Shown piece by piece: positions 36,034-44,520 of a stretch of 64,000 nt of DNA. The stretch is from the NCBI GenBank assembly GCA_944377745.1, contig CALWFV010000003.1:87291-151290 (forward strand). Direction: 5' to 3'. How positions within the stretch are numbered: position 1 is the stretch's first letter; every line of letters begins with the position of its first letter. A program made the position numbers and the translations under genes. Origin of the DNA: an uncultured Mediterraneibacter sp. (GTDB lineage: Bacteria; Bacillota; Clostridia; Lachnospirales; Lachnospiraceae). Below the pieces are notes generated by a model. The model was not told where the DNA came from. It ran no database searches and saw nothing but the letters and a program-made list of their open reading frames with translations.

Positions 36034-37230
36034 CTAAAACAGCTCGTCAAATCTCCTCATGGCTTCTTTTGTGCTCTCATGCTGTCCGAACGCGGTCAGG
36101 CGGAAGAAATATTTTCCATTCTCGCCGAATCCCGCTCCCGGTGTTCCCACCACTTCCGCATGTGTCAGAAGGTAGTCAAAGAACTCCCAAGACTCCATGC
36201 CGTTCGGACACTGGAACCAGATATACGGTGAATTCACACCGCCTGTGAACGGAATGTTCTTTTTCTTCAGGACGTTCGCGATAATCTTCGCGTTTTCTCT
36301 ATAGTAGTTGATATTCTCCATGCACTCCGCCATTCCCTCTTCCGTGAACACAGCCGCAGCCGCGCGCTGAACGATATAGGGAGTTCCGTTGAACTTTGTG
36401 GAGTGTCTTCTGTTCCACATCTCGTTTAAGGACATTTCTTTTCCGTTGGAAGCTGTAAATACCAGTTCCTTCGGGATCACAGTGTAGGAGCAGCGTGTTC
36501 CGGTAAATCCTGCCGTCTTCGACAGAGAGCAGAACTCGATGGCACATTTCTTCGCACCCTCGATCTCATAGATGCTCCTCGGAAGCTCCGGATCGGAGAC
36601 AAACGCTTCATACGCTGCGTCAAACATGATGACCGCATCGTTCTTCAGCGCATAGTCAACCCAGACTTTCAGCTGCTCTTTGTTATAGCATGCTCCTGTC
36701 GGGTTGTTCGGGGAACACAGATAGATCATATCTGCCTTTACAGAATCGTCCGGCATGGGCAGGAAGTTGTTCTCCGCCGTTCCGTTCATGTAGACGATCT
36801 TTCTTCCATCCATCATATTTGTGTCCACATATACCGGGTATACCGGATCCGGCACCAGCACTACATTGTCCTTTGCAAACAGGTCTGTGATATTTCCTGT
36901 GTCGCTCTTTGCTCCGTCGGAGATGAAGATCGTATCCGGATCCACATCTGCGCCGTTTCTTTTATAATAATCAGAGATGGCGTTTCTGAGGAAATCATAT
37001 CCTTTCTCCGGGCCATATCCTTTGAACGTCTCCGGCACTGCCTGCTCATCCACTGCCTCGTGGAGTGCCGCGATCACCTTCTTTGTCAGCGGCTTTGTCA
37101 CATCGCCGATCCCGAGACGGATGATCTTGTTGTCCGGATGGGATTCCTCATATACCTTAACCCGTCTTGCGATCTCTGCAAACAGGTAGCTCTCTTCCAG
37201 GTTCTGATAGTTCTCGTTTAATTTTGGCAT
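36034..37230 (-). CDS. dapL: LL-diaminopimelate aminotransferase
   Basis: DapL makes LL-diaminopimelate in one step from tetrahydrodipicolinate, for lysine and peptidoglycan. The 398-residue type I aminotransferase shows IRLGIGDVTKPL, FISDGAKSDTGNI, YLCSPNNPTGA and the PLP-lysine motif SLSKTAGFTGTRCSYTV. The early stretch ENYQNLEESYLFAEIARRV is typical of DapL rather than AlaT-type enzymes. It stands alone with its own terminator. Confidence 0.94.
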   Translation of the reverse strand: MPKLNENYQNLEESYLFAEIARRVKVYEESHPDNKIIRLGIGDVTKPLTKKVIAALHEAVDEQAVPETFKGYGPEKGYDFLRNAISDYYKRNGADVDPDTIFISDGAKSDTGNITDLFAKDNVVLVPDPVYPVYVDTNMMDGRKIVYMNGTAENNFLPMPDDSVKADMIYLCSPNNPTGACYNKEQLKVWVDYALKNDAVIMFDAAYEAFVSDPELPRSIYEIEGAKKCAIEFCSLSKTAGFTGTRCSYTVIPKELVFTASNGKEMSLNEMWNRRHSTKFNGTPYIVQRAAAAVFTEEGMAECMENINYYRENAKIIANVLKKKNIPFTGGVNSPYIWFQCPNGMESWEFFDYLLTHAEVVGTPGAGFGENGKYFFRLTAFGQHESTKEAMRRFDELF

Positions 37231-37373
37231 CGTCTTTTCTCCTTTCCTGCATTTACGCTCCCCATTTTAGCAGGAAATCAAGGATTTTTCCAGTACCGGG
37301 CGAAATCTTTATTGCTTTCCCGAATAAAAATCCATATGAACGACACTCTTGGCGTCCACTTTGTTCTTTACTG

Positions 37374-38108
37374 TCAAATATTTATTGGTTGTTGAATAAT
37401 AGCCCTCACATTTTTCTTATCAAACATATGGTTGAATCTGTTTTCAAAATTTTGTTTCTCTTTTATGATTTTTTCTTTATCAAAAATATAAAAGAAAATA
37501 TACTTTTCCTGATAATGAACAATATCTGCCTCAATTTCTTCAGTCAGTTTTTTCAGACTCATACTTTTCCTTGTACATTTTACTTCTAAAAGCAAATCCA
37601 GACTCTGAATCTTCAGGTCTCCTCTGACCATGCCAACTCCCGAATCTTCCGCAGTCTCTTTCCTAATGTCGGGATATAATGGCTTCAAAACAGCCTGCAG
37701 AAGATACTGCAGATCATATTCATTACCGACGGTTATCTGATGTAATCTATTTTCTGTTAAAGTCGCTCGCTTATCTGGTGTTCCTTCAGTAAATGCTTCT
37801 AAGAACATATAAAAATTTCGTAAATATTTGTCCAAATATTCTATATCTTCAATCCTTATCTCTTCTTGTGAAATCTTAAAAAGATAATCTGAAAGATTTT
37901 CTTTTGCGGCAAGCATTTTTTCTTTATTAGCTTCATCCGAAAATCTGTTTTTTATATACTTTTGCCTGCGTTTAACTTCCTCGCAAATTTGTTCTGAATA
38001 GCCCGCCTCGCATAGTGCCTGGTTTAATTTTCGAACAACATCATCGTATTCGTCAGCAGTTTCAATATGATTAATCCTTTCCAGGAATATATCTATTATA
38101 TTATCCAT
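37374..38108 (-). CDS. PD-(D/E)XK nuclease, DpnII/MboI-like, partner of the adjacent ATPase
   Basis: The 244-residue protein has a helical N-terminal region (1-110) and a C-terminal domain that matches the REase_DpnII-MboI pattern: GNEYDLQYLLQAVLKPLYPD, then VRGDLKI and DLLLEVKCTRKS, then EADIVHYQ and FFYIFDK. The catalytic residues are Asp164, Glu175 and Lys177. This domain is a frequent effector in prokaryotic defence systems. Its start overlaps the end of the ATPase gene by 8 nt, so the two are translated together. Base composition is more AT-rich than neighbouring genes, suggesting transfer. No methyltransferase is nearby, so a classical restriction-modification role is unlikely. Confidence 0.78.
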   Translation of the reverse strand: MDNIIDIFLERINHIETADEYDDVVRKLNQALCEAGYSEQICEEVKRRQKYIKNRFSDEANKEKMLAAKENLSDYLFKISQEEIRIEDIEYLDKYLRNFYMFLEAFTEGTPDKRATLTENRLHQITVGNEYDLQYLLQAVLKPLYPDIRKETAEDSGVGMVRGDLKIQSLDLLLEVKCTRKSMSLKKLTEEIEADIVHYQEKYIFFYIFDKEKIIKEKQNFENRFNHMFDKKNVRAIIQQPINI

Positions 38109-39285
38109 TCATTCTTCCCCATCTCAAATAAAACAAAAACAATGGATCGAGGATGTAAACTTTGCCATCCTTCCACTCAATCGCACGATAAATTTCTTCT
38201 TTTCCCTGAAGTATTGTCTGTAAATTGTTCAGGTGGTTTCTGACCGTCTGTTTATCTAATTTTGCATCTCCCTTTTCGATACAATGAACTATCCTGATAT
38301 AAAAAGTTTCAAAATCAATTTCCATTAACGGTGGATTCTTTGCCAGTGACTCAACAATCAGACCATATAAATCCAGTTCCTTGCCGTCAACGGTTTTATA
38401 TTTTTTTCTTTTCTGCCCACGGGGATTGGGTCCTTTTGATATTACATTTACCACATCCCCATAGTTAAAGTTTACAGTGGTAAATCTATAAGCTCTTTGC
38501 AATATATCATCATCTATTTCTTTCTTTTCTTCATCTTCCAATAATGTACATATACTCAGACATATATACTGCATCAACTGGGGTGACGTAAGACACTCAA
38601 CAGCCAGCTTCTCCGCCACAGAATCACCTATTTTTATACTCAGTTTATCAAATCCTTTTAATGCGATCTTTTTCAAATCTTCCCTTTTCCATGTTTCTAT
38701 ATTGATCAGACTCATTCTTCCTGACAAATCTGAGTTCTGCCTGATTGCATCGTCTGATCTATGCGGAAGAGAGACTACAACAACTTTCAGTTCACGTCTG
38801 ATCGCATCTTTCAACTGTTGTGCCATCTTAATTTGCATTTCCGGTTTCGCATAATGAAAATCATCTATCACCAGAACTTTTTCATTTTCTATACAATATT
38901 GGATCACTTTATCTTTGGATAAAACATATTTTTCACTTTTACTGTCGCTCTCTTTGCTTTTTCCCTCTACAGATGCTCTTTCTGTAATTATCTCTCCTTT
39001 ATATGGCAGCCCCACTTTTGCAGCTACAGTTGCCCAAAAGTCAGTATCTTCGTTAAAATCCGCCCCTGATATCTCAACAATATTACTGAATCCTATAACC
39101 CGTTCGCATAATATGGTCTTGCCCATTTTTGAAGGTCCGATTATAGAGGTCAGACACCCGGCCGTTCTCAACGCCTGTTTCAGCCTCAGTTCGTATGAGA
39201 TTCCTGTGTTTTCATAATTACGCGATACATATGTATACTCCGGAAAAGAACCTGGTTTAAATACATTTTCTGCCTTCAAGTTCAT
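38101..39285 (-). CDS. P-loop ATPase (AAA/STAND-like) paired with the nuclease
   Basis: The protein of about 394 residues has Walker A GPSKMGKTIL (Lys56), Walker B KVLVIDDFHYA (Asp141-Asp142), a sensor-like VVVVSLPHRSDD and a winged-helix-like C-terminal third ending in YILDPLFLFYLRWG. The closing motif recalls AAA ATPases that carry a C-terminal nuclease domain; here the nuclease is the next gene. An insertion of Ser/Lys/Glu residues (about 105-120) precedes Walker B. No membrane segment or TPR-type sensor is seen. The ATG at 39285 is used; a TTG at 39300 is in frame, and neither has a strong site. A TATAAT lies at 39359-39364. Confidence 0.75.
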   Translation of the reverse strand: MNLKAENVFKPGSFPEYTYVSRNYENTGISYELRLKQALRTAGCLTSIIGPSKMGKTILCERVIGFSNIVEISGADFNEDTDFWATVAAKVGLPYKGEIITERASVEGKSKESDSKSEKYVLSKDKVIQYCIENEKVLVIDDFHYAKPEMQIKMAQQLKDAIRRELKVVVVSLPHRSDDAIRQNSDLSGRMSLINIETWKREDLKKIALKGFDKLSIKIGDSVAEKLAVECLTSPQLMQYICLSICTLLEDEEKKEIDDDILQRAYRFTTVNFNYGDVVNVISKGPNPRGQKRKKYKTVDGKELDLYGLIVESLAKNPPLMEIDFETFYIRIVHCIEKGDAKLDKQTVRNHLNNLQTILQGKEEIYRAIEWKDGKVYILDPLFLFYLRWGRMNG

Positions 39286-39300
39286 ACTGCTGCCGAGCAA

Positions 39301-39429
39301 ATTTTATCTCGACTCTTCACTTCCTTTCATTTTAAATTTCCACAAATATTTCATGCTTATTATAACATAAACACCCCTAATTAACACGTTTTTATAGCTA
39401 TTTACACCTTTATATACTTTTATACTTTT
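39301..39429 (-). promoter_or_regulatory. AT-rich promoter region of the ATPase-nuclease pair
   Basis: On the minus strand a perfect TATAAT sits at 39359-39364 with only a weak -35 (TGTTAA about 17 nt upstream). Upstream are spaced copies of GTGTAAA-like and GTGTTAA-like sequence and runs of TATA. The stretch is the most AT-rich of the neighbourhood and may bind a regulator or reflect foreign origin. Confidence 0.45.
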
Positions 39430-41082
39430 TTACACACTGTTTTTTTCACATTCTCTGATGATTTCCTCCGGAAATCCGGCGAGTTTCAGAAGCTTCACCG
39501 CATTCTGCGACGTTGCCGGTCCCCTCACGATCTTATAACCGAAGGAAATATCATCCTCCCCCATCTCCTCACTGAAATGATAGTTGTCATACAGCCTGTC
39601 CAGAAGTACTGTCAGTTCCTTGTCGTGGGATGCGATCAGCGGAATACAGTCCTTTCCCGCCAGATATTCCAGGATCGCGCGGGAGGCGCGTATGCGCTCT
39701 CCGGTGTTCGTCCCCCGGAGGATCTCGTCGATAACACAAAGCGTGGTCTTCCTGTCGTTCAAATGATCCAGGATCCGCTTCAGATAGCGGATCTCCCGGA
39801 TAAAATAACTCTCGCCCACGGTCAGGTCATCCCTCACAGCCATGGAGGTAAGTACCTGCACATGAGGCATCTGCATCTTTCCTGCCGCACATGTATTGAC
39901 ACTCTGGGCAAGGACCGCGTTCACCGCCACCGCCTTGATAAACGTAGACTTTCCCGAAGCATTGGAGCCGGTGATAAGACATCCTCTGTTCAGATCCAGT
40001 GTATTCTCCACAGGATCAGCGATCAACGGATGATAGATATCCTCCATAAAAATCATTCTTCCATTCTCATCCGGCCCTTCCGCTTCAACGAACTCCGGCA
40101 CACAGTACCATGGCAGGCTCTGCCGGAACGAAGCAGTACTGACAGCCGCATCCATCTCTCCAATCTCCCGGTACACTTCCATATACTCCTCTGTCCTTTC
40201 ACTCAGTCTCCTCACCATGCTGTCATAGACGGTCAACTGCCAGAGTGTGATCCCCATCAGATAATCCAACAGCAGTGCCCCTACATCCCCGGTAGCTGTG
40301 TTCGCCCTCTGTGTCCGCAGAAAACGGGAGCCCCGGAGAACCTTCTTAAATCCGTCCATGCGTTCAGAAAGGGCAGGAAACAGTTCCCGTATTTCCTCCC
40401 TCTCAGACAGTTTCTTTCCCGTCTCCAGAATCTGGATTGCCGGGTCGCTTAAGCCCAGCTCAACTTCATATTTCATCTTTGTCACCATATAAAGGGCGAG
40501 GTTGACCACACATACCGCCAGACAGACAAGTTCCGCCGCATCTGCCTGCGTTATCACAACGGCGAGCAAAGAAAGAACGAGCAGGATCTGCAGGCCCCGG
40601 CATATCCATCCGGTCTTCAGACGGTATTCCTCGATCTCGTCCATATAGGAAGGAATATAGTAGGACGCCGATTCCTTTCCAATGTTGTAAAGAATCTCCT
40701 CTGTCTCTTCCCTGAGCGTTTCATCTCCGGAAAAAGCGGACACTCTCTTCTCAAAAAGGCTTCTCTCCTCATCCTCCATATCATTCCTGCGCAGTTTCCA
40801 GTAGAGGATCTCCTCCCCCGCGGAAGTATCACAGTTATTGATCCGGTTGAAGATTTCATTCATAGACAGATCGTTCCAGGTGACGTCATCCAGCCCGTTG
40901 TCGTCCCCTGCCAGCTGCCAGTATCCTTTTACCTTGTCATTCCACTCTTTCTCCTTCGGTACGGTGCCGAACTTTCCGCGAATATATTCCTTCACTTTCT
41001 TCTTCCAGGATCTGAGTGACAGCAGCCGGTTAAATTCCAGGAAAAGAAAGAAGATCAGTATTGCAAGTAAGATCGCGATCAT
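39430..41082 (-). CDS. MutS-like ATPase with N-terminal membrane segments
   Basis: The C-terminal 230 residues form a MutS-type ATPase: GSNASGKSTFIKA (Walker A), MAVRDDLTVGESYFIREI, CVIDEILRGTNTGER (Walker B) and ASHDKELTVL. The mismatch-binding domain of MutS is absent. Instead the N-terminus is a membrane helix (residues 2-20) and two more hydrophobic segments lie near 165-205, so the protein is probably membrane-bound. The length is 550 residues. Its role is unknown and it should not be read as mismatch repair. GGGAGGG precedes the ATG. Confidence 0.85.
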   Translation of the reverse strand: MIAILLAILIFFLFLEFNRLLSLRSWKKKVKEYIRGKFGTVPKEKEWNDKVKGYWQLAGDDNGLDDVTWNDLSMNEIFNRINNCDTSAGEEILYWKLRRNDMEDEERSLFEKRVSAFSGDETLREETEEILYNIGKESASYYIPSYMDEIEEYRLKTGWICRGLQILLVLSLLAVVITQADAAELVCLAVCVVNLALYMVTKMKYEVELGLSDPAIQILETGKKLSEREEIRELFPALSERMDGFKKVLRGSRFLRTQRANTATGDVGALLLDYLMGITLWQLTVYDSMVRRLSERTEEYMEVYREIGEMDAAVSTASFRQSLPWYCVPEFVEAEGPDENGRMIFMEDIYHPLIADPVENTLDLNRGCLITGSNASGKSTFIKAVAVNAVLAQSVNTCAAGKMQMPHVQVLTSMAVRDDLTVGESYFIREIRYLKRILDHLNDRKTTLCVIDEILRGTNTGERIRASRAILEYLAGKDCIPLIASHDKELTVLLDRLYDNYHFSEEMGEDDISFGYKIVRGPATSQNAVKLLKLAGFPEEIIRECEKNSV

Positions 41083-41211
41083 CTGTTTCGCCCTCCCATT
41101 GTATTATTCACTTAATACAGTATCGCATCCGGCATGCAAAGTCAATCTTTTCCCCTGTCTGGCAGGAGATTGGATACATTTACTTTTTGCAGGTCACACC
41201 CAACCATTTGT

Positions 41212-42564
41212 TTACAGGTATGGGACCATATATACAGGGAGATAGACAATCTCATTCTCTGTCTTCAGGTCATTTTTGTGGATCACATACGCAGTATGCA
41301 TCTGCTCCCTGTATTTTCTGCGGAACTTGTTAAGAGAACTGATAGTATAATTACTCCCCGACTTCACTTCTATTGGAGAGATATTATGCCGGCTCGTCAC
41401 TTTGCTCTTGGCAAGCAAAAAGTCTATCACCATTCTCGCCTCGGAATCTTCTCTTGACGGATTAGAGTAAAAATAAAGCTTATGTCCTGATGATGCAAGC
41501 ATCTGAGCGACAATATTCTCCAGGATCATCCCTTTATTGATCTCCAGCTTATCAAACAGAAGCTTCCTGTATATTTCCTCTGATACCAGACCATTCTCAT
41601 CAAACGCATGGCTGATCAGCAGCCCGGTATCTGCCATATAACATTTCATCGTCATTCTGTCCATATTCATGCGCAGACCGACGTTTGGTTCTGTAGAATT
41701 ATAGCAGATATTGATGATCATGGCATCATCCAGCCAGGCAAAAGCATCCTCGTATTCTCTCAGCCTTGCTTCCCGGCTTATAGACGCAAGCCGGAATTTT
41801 TTCTCATGTCTGCTCAGTTGAGCCGGGATCTCATCAAAAATACTTTCTACCTTTCTTTCATATCCTTCCGCATATTTTGAAACATCTGCCCGATAAAGTG
41901 TCAGGATGTCACGTTTGATCCGATCCACTCTGTCAAAATCTCTGGATTCTGAGTATTCGGCAACTGCCTGCGGCATTCCCCCTACGATCATATACTGACG
42001 AAAATAATCCATTGCCTTTCTGTGAAGTGCCTGTCCCAGTGGCTGCTTCTTCTCAAAACATGCTGCAATAAAAGGCATCATAGTCTGGTTCCCAACAGCC
42101 CACAGGAATTCTTCAAAATCCATAGGATACATCCGTATATGCCTCTCTTCTGACGGGATCACTATATCCTGCACATTTCTTTTTATCGAAAGGAGGGAGC
42201 CTGTTTCCATATAATCATAACGTCCGTCAGCTACCAGATATTTTATTGCCGCTCTTGCTCTCGGAAACATCTGTACCTCGTCAAAGATGATCAGGGAATT
42301 ATGTTTATAGAGCTTCACATTATAAAATGCTGACAGATACATAAAAAAGTTATCCAGATCATTCAGATAGGTATAAAACAGCTCCTTTACTTCATCCGGA
42401 GTATTATTGAAATCGATCATTATATAAGATTTGTATTCTTCTCTTGCAAACGCTTCGACTATATAACTTTTCCCGACACGTCTCGCGCCGTCGATCAAAA
42501 GAGCTGTTTTTCCTGCACTTTCCCGCTTCCATTCAAGGAACTTATCGTATATTTTTCTTTTCAA
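41212..42564 (-). CDS. AAA ATPase with DUF4143 nuclease-like C-terminus
   Basis: The protein of about 450 residues has Walker A GARRVGKSY, Walker B SLIIFDEVQMFPRA, a METGSLL sensor segment, and a C-terminal DUF4143 part with a PD-(D/E)XK-like core (VIDFLLAKS, then ISPIEVKSGSN). Such proteins are common in gut bacteria and archaea; their function is not settled. I choose the TTG at 42564 because GGAGGAG lies 5 nt upstream. The frame stays open further upstream through a 33-bp repeat up to 42600. Confidence 0.85.
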   Translation of the reverse strand: MKRKIYDKFLEWKRESAGKTALLIDGARRVGKSYIVEAFAREEYKSYIMIDFNNTPDEVKELFYTYLNDLDNFFMYLSAFYNVKLYKHNSLIIFDEVQMFPRARAAIKYLVADGRYDYMETGSLLSIKRNVQDIVIPSEERHIRMYPMDFEEFLWAVGNQTMMPFIAACFEKKQPLGQALHRKAMDYFRQYMIVGGMPQAVAEYSESRDFDRVDRIKRDILTLYRADVSKYAEGYERKVESIFDEIPAQLSRHEKKFRLASISREARLREYEDAFAWLDDAMIINICYNSTEPNVGLRMNMDRMTMKCYMADTGLLISHAFDENGLVSEEIYRKLLFDKLEINKGMILENIVAQMLASSGHKLYFYSNPSREDSEARMVIDFLLAKSKVTSRHNISPIEVKSGSNYTISSLNKFRRKYREQMHTAYVIHKNDLKTENEIVYLPVYMVPYL

Positions 42565-42576
42565 GTTTGTCTCCTC

Positions 42577-42661
42577 CACGTTTTCAAGATTTTTATACAA
42601 TCATTTTATCACGTTTTCAAGATTTTTATGTAACCATTTTACCACGTTTTCAAGATTTTTG
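42577..42661 (-). repeat. 33-bp tandem repeats in the leader of the AAA/DUF4143 gene
   Basis: Three direct copies start at 42577, 42610 and 42643 with an exact period of 33 nt; the third is cut after about 19 nt. Each begins CACGTTTTCAAGATTTTT on the plus strand and continues to CATTTTA. The period is 11 codons, and on the minus strand each copy can be read as KNLENV plus a variable part. They lie directly upstream of the ribosome binding site of the ATPase gene. There are no spacers, so this is not a CRISPR array. Confidence 0.85.
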
Positions 42662-42788
42662 TCTGTTTCCGTGCTTATCGCTGCCAGCTCACAGCACCGC
42701 TGTTCGCTGTCCGTTGCCCGTCGGATGTCCACATGTCTGGACAAACAAGCTTGCCCATCCATGTGACCGCCCTCCGTGCTTATCGCAC

Positions 42789-42828
42789 AAAAAGAGGATG
42801 AATATCCATCTTCCGGATCCCATCCTCT
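42789..42828 (-). terminator. Terminator of the ech operon
   Basis: Minus-strand RNA forms a stem from AGAGGATG (42828-42821) and CATCCTCT (42800-42793), followed by a U-run at 42793-42789. It lies 24 nt after the echF stop codon. The stretch between it and the 33-bp repeats (about 130 nt) holds no gene. Confidence 0.7.
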
Positions 42829-42851
42829 CAGCTCTTTCCCGTATTCTTTTT

Positions 42852-43415
42852 CTATCCTTTTTCCATATGGATCGCTTTTTTCGGACATGTCAGTGCGCAG
42901 ACCGCGCAGCCGATGCACTTCTCTCTGTCCACCTTCCAGACCAGTTCCTTCCGGTTCACCTCAAGCGCTCCCTGGGGACATTTCTTCGCGCAGAGCGAGC
43001 AGTACATGCATTTCGTCACGTCCATAACCGGCTTTTCTTCTCCGCGTTTTCCTTCCTTCTCCTCGTCATGGGGCTTTGTGTATGTATCGCTCTTCTTAGT
43101 CACATCCGGCTCGGTATAGCCCTTTGCCATAAAAAGACATTTTTTCGGACATCCGCGCACACATGCTCCGCACTGGACACAGTCAAACCGGTTTATGGTC
43201 CATGTTCCCGCCTTCCGGTCAACCCGTATCGCCTGTGACGGACAGGAGCGCGCGCATAGACCGCAGGTGATGCAGTCTTCTATTTTTATCTCCACATGCC
43301 CCCGCATCCGCTCCGGATATTCGACAGGCTCATAGGGATATCCGACTGTGGCCGGCTTCCGGAAAAGATTCCCTATAATTCTGCGGGCAAATGTAAAATA
43401 TCTTGTTCTTTCCAT
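42852..43415 (-). CDS. echF: Ech-type hydrogenase iron-sulfur subunit with four [4Fe-4S] motifs
   Basis: This subunit passes electrons from ferredoxin to the small subunit. The 187-residue protein contains four complete CxxCxxCxxxCP motifs: CITCGLCARSCP, CVQCGACVRGCP, CMYCSLCAKKCP and CIGCAVCALTCP. The classical EchF and NuoI have two; here a second ferredoxin-like pair follows a charged linker (about 105-130). It is the last gene of the ech operon. GGAGGAG precedes the ATG. Confidence 0.88.
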   Translation of the reverse strand: MERTRYFTFARRIIGNLFRKPATVGYPYEPVEYPERMRGHVEIKIEDCITCGLCARSCPSQAIRVDRKAGTWTINRFDCVQCGACVRGCPKKCLFMAKGYTEPDVTKKSDTYTKPHDEEKEGKRGEEKPVMDVTKCMYCSLCAKKCPQGALEVNRKELVWKVDREKCIGCAVCALTCPKKAIHMEKG

Positions 43416-43434
43416 GCTATCACTCCTCCGCTGC

Positions 43435-44514
43435 CTATCGTTCCGTACAACTCACGCACGGGTCTATGGTAAGGATCAGGATCGGCACATCCGCCAGCTG
43501 ACAACCCTTGAGCATCTCAACCATAGGCGGGATATTACTGGTCGTCGGAGTGCGGAGCCTGAAGCGGTCGAGATACTTCGTCCCGTTTGCTTTCACATAG
43601 TAGATCGCTTCCCCTCTGGGCTGCTCGATCCGGACGAAATACTCTCCGGCAGGATTTCCTTTTACAGAAACGTTGATCGATCCTTCCGGGATCTTTCCGA
43701 TCGCTTCGCGGATCAGATCAAAGGACTGAAGCAGCTCTTTGAGACGGACTTCACATCTCGCGTAGGAGTCACAGTCTGTCGATATGATCGGTTCTACAGA
43801 CAAGTCCTTATAGGCACCATATCCCAGCATCCTCACATCATAAGGCTCGCCGCTTGCTCTCAGCATCGGACCCACAGCTCCGAGCGCGATCGCGTCTTCC
43901 CGGCTCAGTACCCCGGCTCCCTTCAGACGGCTCTGCACCGTGTAATCCTGAAGGAATGTATTGATAACCGGCTTCAGCTGACTCTCGATATCTTTGATGG
44001 CGCGGAGGATATCATTCAGCATGGCGCTGTCCATGTCCCTCTGCACGCCTCCCACCTGATTGACAGAATGGATGATCCTTCCTCCTGTCGTCTCATCGAA
44101 CATATCCAGGATCTTCTCTCTCAGCCGCCAGCTTTCCATGAACAGACTCTCAAATCCCATGGCGTCCGCCAGCAGTCCGAGCCAGAGAAGATGGCTGTGG
44201 ATACGGCTCATCTCCACCCAGATCGTCCGCAGATAATCGGCGCGTTCCGGCACCTGGATATTCATGATCTCTTCTACTGCCATACAGTATCCCAGACCGT
44301 GTCCGCAGCTGCAGATCCCGCAGATCCTCTCCGCAACATACGGATACTGTTTAAAGTCTCTTTTCTCAACAAGTTTTTCAAGTCCTCTGTGTACATAGCC
44401 GATACTCGGGATCGCGCCCACCACAGTCTCATCCTCCAGCACAAGATCCAGATGGACCGGTTCCGGCAGGACAGGATGCTGAGGACCGAATGGTACAATA
44501 CTTCTTTTTGCCAT
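43435..44514 (-). CDS. echE: Ech-type [NiFe] hydrogenase large (catalytic) subunit
   Basis: This subunit holds the NiFe active site that reduces protons to hydrogen. The four nickel-binding cysteines are present: RICGICSCGHG (Cys65, Cys68) and DPCVSCTER (Cys353, Cys356). The chain ends at TER, three residues after the last ligand, so the C-terminal peptide that a maturation protease normally removes is missing; that fits the group 4 Ech type. The length of 359 residues is normal. It resembles NuoD, with GPQHPVLPEPVHL at the start. Confidence 0.95.
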   Translation of the reverse strand: MAKRSIVPFGPQHPVLPEPVHLDLVLEDETVVGAIPSIGYVHRGLEKLVEKRDFKQYPYVAERICGICSCGHGLGYCMAVEEIMNIQVPERADYLRTIWVEMSRIHSHLLWLGLLADAMGFESLFMESWRLREKILDMFDETTGGRIIHSVNQVGGVQRDMDSAMLNDILRAIKDIESQLKPVINTFLQDYTVQSRLKGAGVLSREDAIALGAVGPMLRASGEPYDVRMLGYGAYKDLSVEPIISTDCDSYARCEVRLKELLQSFDLIREAIGKIPEGSINVSVKGNPAGEYFVRIEQPRGEAIYYVKANGTKYLDRFRLRTPTTSNIPPMVEMLKGCQLADVPILILTIDPCVSCTER

Positions 44515-44520
44515 TGTTTC

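Noticed and set aside
36870-38100. Nuclease gene as part of a classical restriction-modification system
   Set aside because: No DNA methyltransferase or specificity subunit lies on either side; the partner is an ATPase.
39430-41082. MutS-like gene as DNA mismatch repair MutS or MutS2
   Set aside because: The mismatch-binding and Smr domains are missing and membrane helices are present.
42577-42661. Short direct repeats that could be a CRISPR remnant
   Set aside because: The copies are contiguous with a 33-nt period and have no spacers, and no cas gene is near.
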